From NCBI GenBank assembly GCA_032158125.1, contig JASKOT010000033.1, forward strand, positions 141,006 through 205,005: a stretch of DNA of 64,000 nucleotides, given 5' to 3'. The stretch's first letter is position 1, and each line of letters opens with the position of its first letter. This DNA is from Papiliotrema nemorosa (lineage: Eukaryota; Basidiomycota; Tremellomycetes; Tremellales; Rhynchogastremaceae). This document shows, one piece after another, positions 61,782-64,000 of this stretch. The notes beneath the pieces are model-generated. The model was not told the DNA's origin and did not search any database. It worked only from the letters and a program-made list of their open reading frames with translations. A program made the position numbers and the translations under genes.

Positions 61782-63220
61782 ATGGGCGCTCTTCTTTCCA
61801 TACCTCTGTTCACGGGTGGAGTGGGCGCAATCGGCAGCTCACTATGCTCCGGCTGCATGATATTCATGGGCGGAACGGCGGCGTCAGCCATGTGCAAATC
61901 CTGTAAGCGGCTACATGCCCCAGACCCGACACGACCTGACCGACAGGCAATTGCAACTCTTCGATTGCGACACGAGTCGGCTTCGGCCTCATCTTCGCCT
62001 TCTCCTCCATGCTAGCTTACCTGTCTCGAACAGACATTGCCATCAAGCAGCTTGAACGGCTTAGCTTTGACTGGATCAAGATGGACTGCTCGGGCGGCAA
62101 ATGCTATGGTCTGCTTGCTGTGCACCGATTCTGCTTTGCTCTCACCTCATTCCACCTAGCCTTATCACTACTCCTCATCAACGTCCACTCGACTAAAACT
62201 GCAAGGGCTGCTATCCAGAATGGGTGGTGGGGGCTCAAGGTCATCGCCTATCTGGTTCTCTCCTTTTTGTCATTTGTCATCCCCAACCCTTTCTTCATGG
62301 CATACGGTTCGTATGTAGCGCCCGTCGGCGCATTCCTCTTCATCCTTATCGGTCTCGTTCTCCTGGTCGATTTTGCACACTCGTGGTCAGAGACCTGTCT
62401 GGACAATTGGGAACGCGGTGACTCGAATTTGTGGCAATTCATTCTGGTCGGTTCAACATTTGGTCTCTTTACGGCGTCGATCGCCCTTACGACCATACTC
62501 TACGTGTACTTTTCTGGATGCGGTAATACAGCCTTCATAACGATCAACTTGGTCATGTCTCTATTGGTGACGGTCTTGGCCATCTCGCGACCAGTTCAGG
62601 AAGCCAATGCAAAATCGGGGCTCACGCAGGCATCAATGGTGGCGGCTTACTGCACATATCTCACCGCGTCCGCCGTGGTCAATCGCAATGGAAAATGTAA
62701 TCCGTTGCAAGCGAGTCGAGGGACCAAGACGACGACAGTCGTCCTGGGCGCTCTCTTCACTTTCCTCGCCATTGCCTATTCCACCAGTCGAGCAGCGACA
62801 CAAAGCAAGGCACTCGTGGGTCGACCTCAGCCAATTGCGCTCGAGGATGACGACGAGGTGAGGCTTGTCTCTTCGCAACCTACTCGGCGTGACGAGATGC
62901 GATATCAAGCCATTCTTGCAGCAGTCAATGCTGGTTCATTACCGGCGTCTGTGCTCGATGAGCCCGAAGAGGAGCCCAACGAAGAACGAGACGACGAACG
63001 CGCTGGAACTAAATACAACTATTCGTGGTTCCACGTCATTTTCGCCATTGCTGCCATGTACGTGGCCGGACTTTTGACGGATTGGGCCATCATCTCGACT
63101 TCCCCAGTGACGGCGGCGGGCGAAGAGCCGGATGTTTACATTGGCCGATCAGAGGCTACCATGTGGATGCGAATCATCAGCGCGTGGATTTGTTATGGCA
63201 TCTACGCATGGAGCTTGTGA
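61782..63220 (+). CDS. TMS1: Serinc/TMS1 family membrane protein
   Basis: Multi-span membrane protein of the serine-incorporator family. The start MGALLSIPLFTGGVGAIGSS at 61782 is typical. SLCSGCMIFMGGTAASAMCK with SC / NCNSSIATRVGFGLIF is joined over a 43-nt intron; the Cys-rich CKSCNCNSS is a family signature. Then ERLSFDWIKMDCSGGKCYGL with LAVHRFCFALTSFHLALSLL, GWWGLKVIAYLVLSFLSFVI with PNPFF, DFAHSWSETCLDNWERGDSN, GCGNTAFITINLVMSLLVTV and AAYCTYLTASAVVNRNGKCN. Ten or eleven helices, an acidic cytosolic loop (DEPEEEPNEERDDER), and the conserved end WMRIISAWICYGIYAWSL. Only one confident intron. No evidence that it does anything outside the family's membrane role. Confidence 0.9.
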
Positions 63221-64000
63221 GCATGACGATATGGTCCAAACTGACCACAGACTTGCTCCCGTACTATTACCTGATCGATTCGAGGTATAAACAATGTCCT
63301 CGTGTATCCAGTATCTCGCAGCTTTCAGCTTTCACGTGCTGCAGTCTGTCCTTCTGTTTTATTGTCCTTTATATGTTTCTTCTCAAAACTACAGATTCGA
63401 TGTACATCTGAAGAATATCAATCAAAATTTGCTTTATTACACAATCACGTCGAGGCACAGCTCGCGCTGATCGGCGGTCTGCATGAAACATACCATACGG
63501 ACATGTTGTAGAACAGACCCAGCTCCCTGTACGAGTGTGCGCGAATTGCATGACTGAGCGAGAGTAAGAAGCAGTATAGAGCATGAGTGCCAAGCATGAT
63601 GAAGTTGCATCGACTTGATCTGTACGAGTACTGTCGAAACAAAGACTGGGTCCGAGTGGCTGGAGACAATCAAGAATCAACCAGACGTCAAGTGCTCGCA
63701 ATTGATCGGCGCATCATGCCGCGCATTGTTGCCAGGTCTCCTAGGCTCTCCAGGGATGTCGCAAGACTGAGAACGCCACGTGAGCCCCTCGCCCTCATCA
63801 TGCCACTACCCTGCTCTATATCACATTGCTCCACTACTAGTTACCAGCCCATCGCGTGGTTTATCTAGCACAAATAGAAAAGGTACTCAACGAAAAATGT
63901 GAACTTAGTTACCAGTGACTAAGCCGCCAAAGTTGTTGAGGGTTGAATGATATATTTGCCAAGAGTGAAGAGGCAGGAGGATTTAGGCAAGAGTGACTAG
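63221..64000. other. Unassigned window end, 780 bp
   Basis: Several minus-strand frames of 74-110 codons overlap in 63369-63701 (for example one with the stop near 63437 ending TADQRELCLDVIV), but no family, start or splice set could be chosen. A gene continuing beyond 64000 may begin or end here. No RNA gene or repeat seen. Confidence 0.35.

Overview
The window is nuclear DNA of a fungus, most likely a basidiomycete yeast of the Tremellomycetes (Cryptococcus-like) grade. That placement is inference. It rests on many very short GT-AG introns (often 32-55 nt, with CTNAC-type branch sites), several introns per gene, compact spacing, and a gene set typical of that group. No bacterial, plasmid or CRISPR content is visible. 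Gene models were built by reading frames across splice junctions, so most spans below include introns.

Layout. 0-10 kb: TGS1 (snRNA cap hypermethylase), an unrecognised protein, an unresolved small gene, DNA primase small subunit, a CCDC130/Saf4 splicing factor, TSC13 enoyl reductase and mitochondrial ribosomal protein uL2. 10-24 kb: an unresolved stretch, a U2 snRNA gene with a TATA box, an MFS transporter, a TPP1/Tpz1-like shelterin protein, the DRS1 helicase, a 7TM receptor and a TauD/TfdA dioxygenase. 24-36 kb: a GCK-type Ste20 kinase, GRASP (with an in-frame 73-codon ORF just upstream), beta-COP, ATP synthase subunit e, an RBBP4/Msi1-type WD40 protein, a Siw14-type phosphatase and a DUF3074 START-like protein. 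36-46 kb: a Gon7-like protein, MetAP2, Gos1 SNARE, p24 cargo receptor, SWI/SNF SMARCD subunit, RRP36, eL24, a CCDC174-like protein and a glycine-rich RRM protein. 46-53 kb: a DapA-family aldolase, a Yea4/SLC35B4 nucleotide-sugar transporter, CCS1, COQ10, a UBP9/USP12-type deubiquitinase and an ER FKBP. 53-56 kb is the one accessory-looking region: a GC-rich minisatellite followed by a long intron-poor orphan reading frame broken by an in-frame stop and frame changes, then about 0.9 kb of non-coding DNA. 56-64 kb: an APC-family permease, an aldo/keto reductase, a GPATCH1-like protein, a Serinc/TMS1 membrane protein and an unassigned end.

The genes are mostly housekeeping and do not form a single pathway cluster. 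Themes recur: RNA processing (TGS1, U2, Saf4, GPATCH1, DRS1, RRP36, eL24) and the early secretory pathway (beta-COP, GRASP, Gos1, p24, Yea4, FKBP). The architecture is striking. Strands alternate almost gene by gene from 34 to 44 kb, divergent start codons are as little as 45-60 bp apart, and two convergent pairs overlap by exactly 4 nt at their stop codons.
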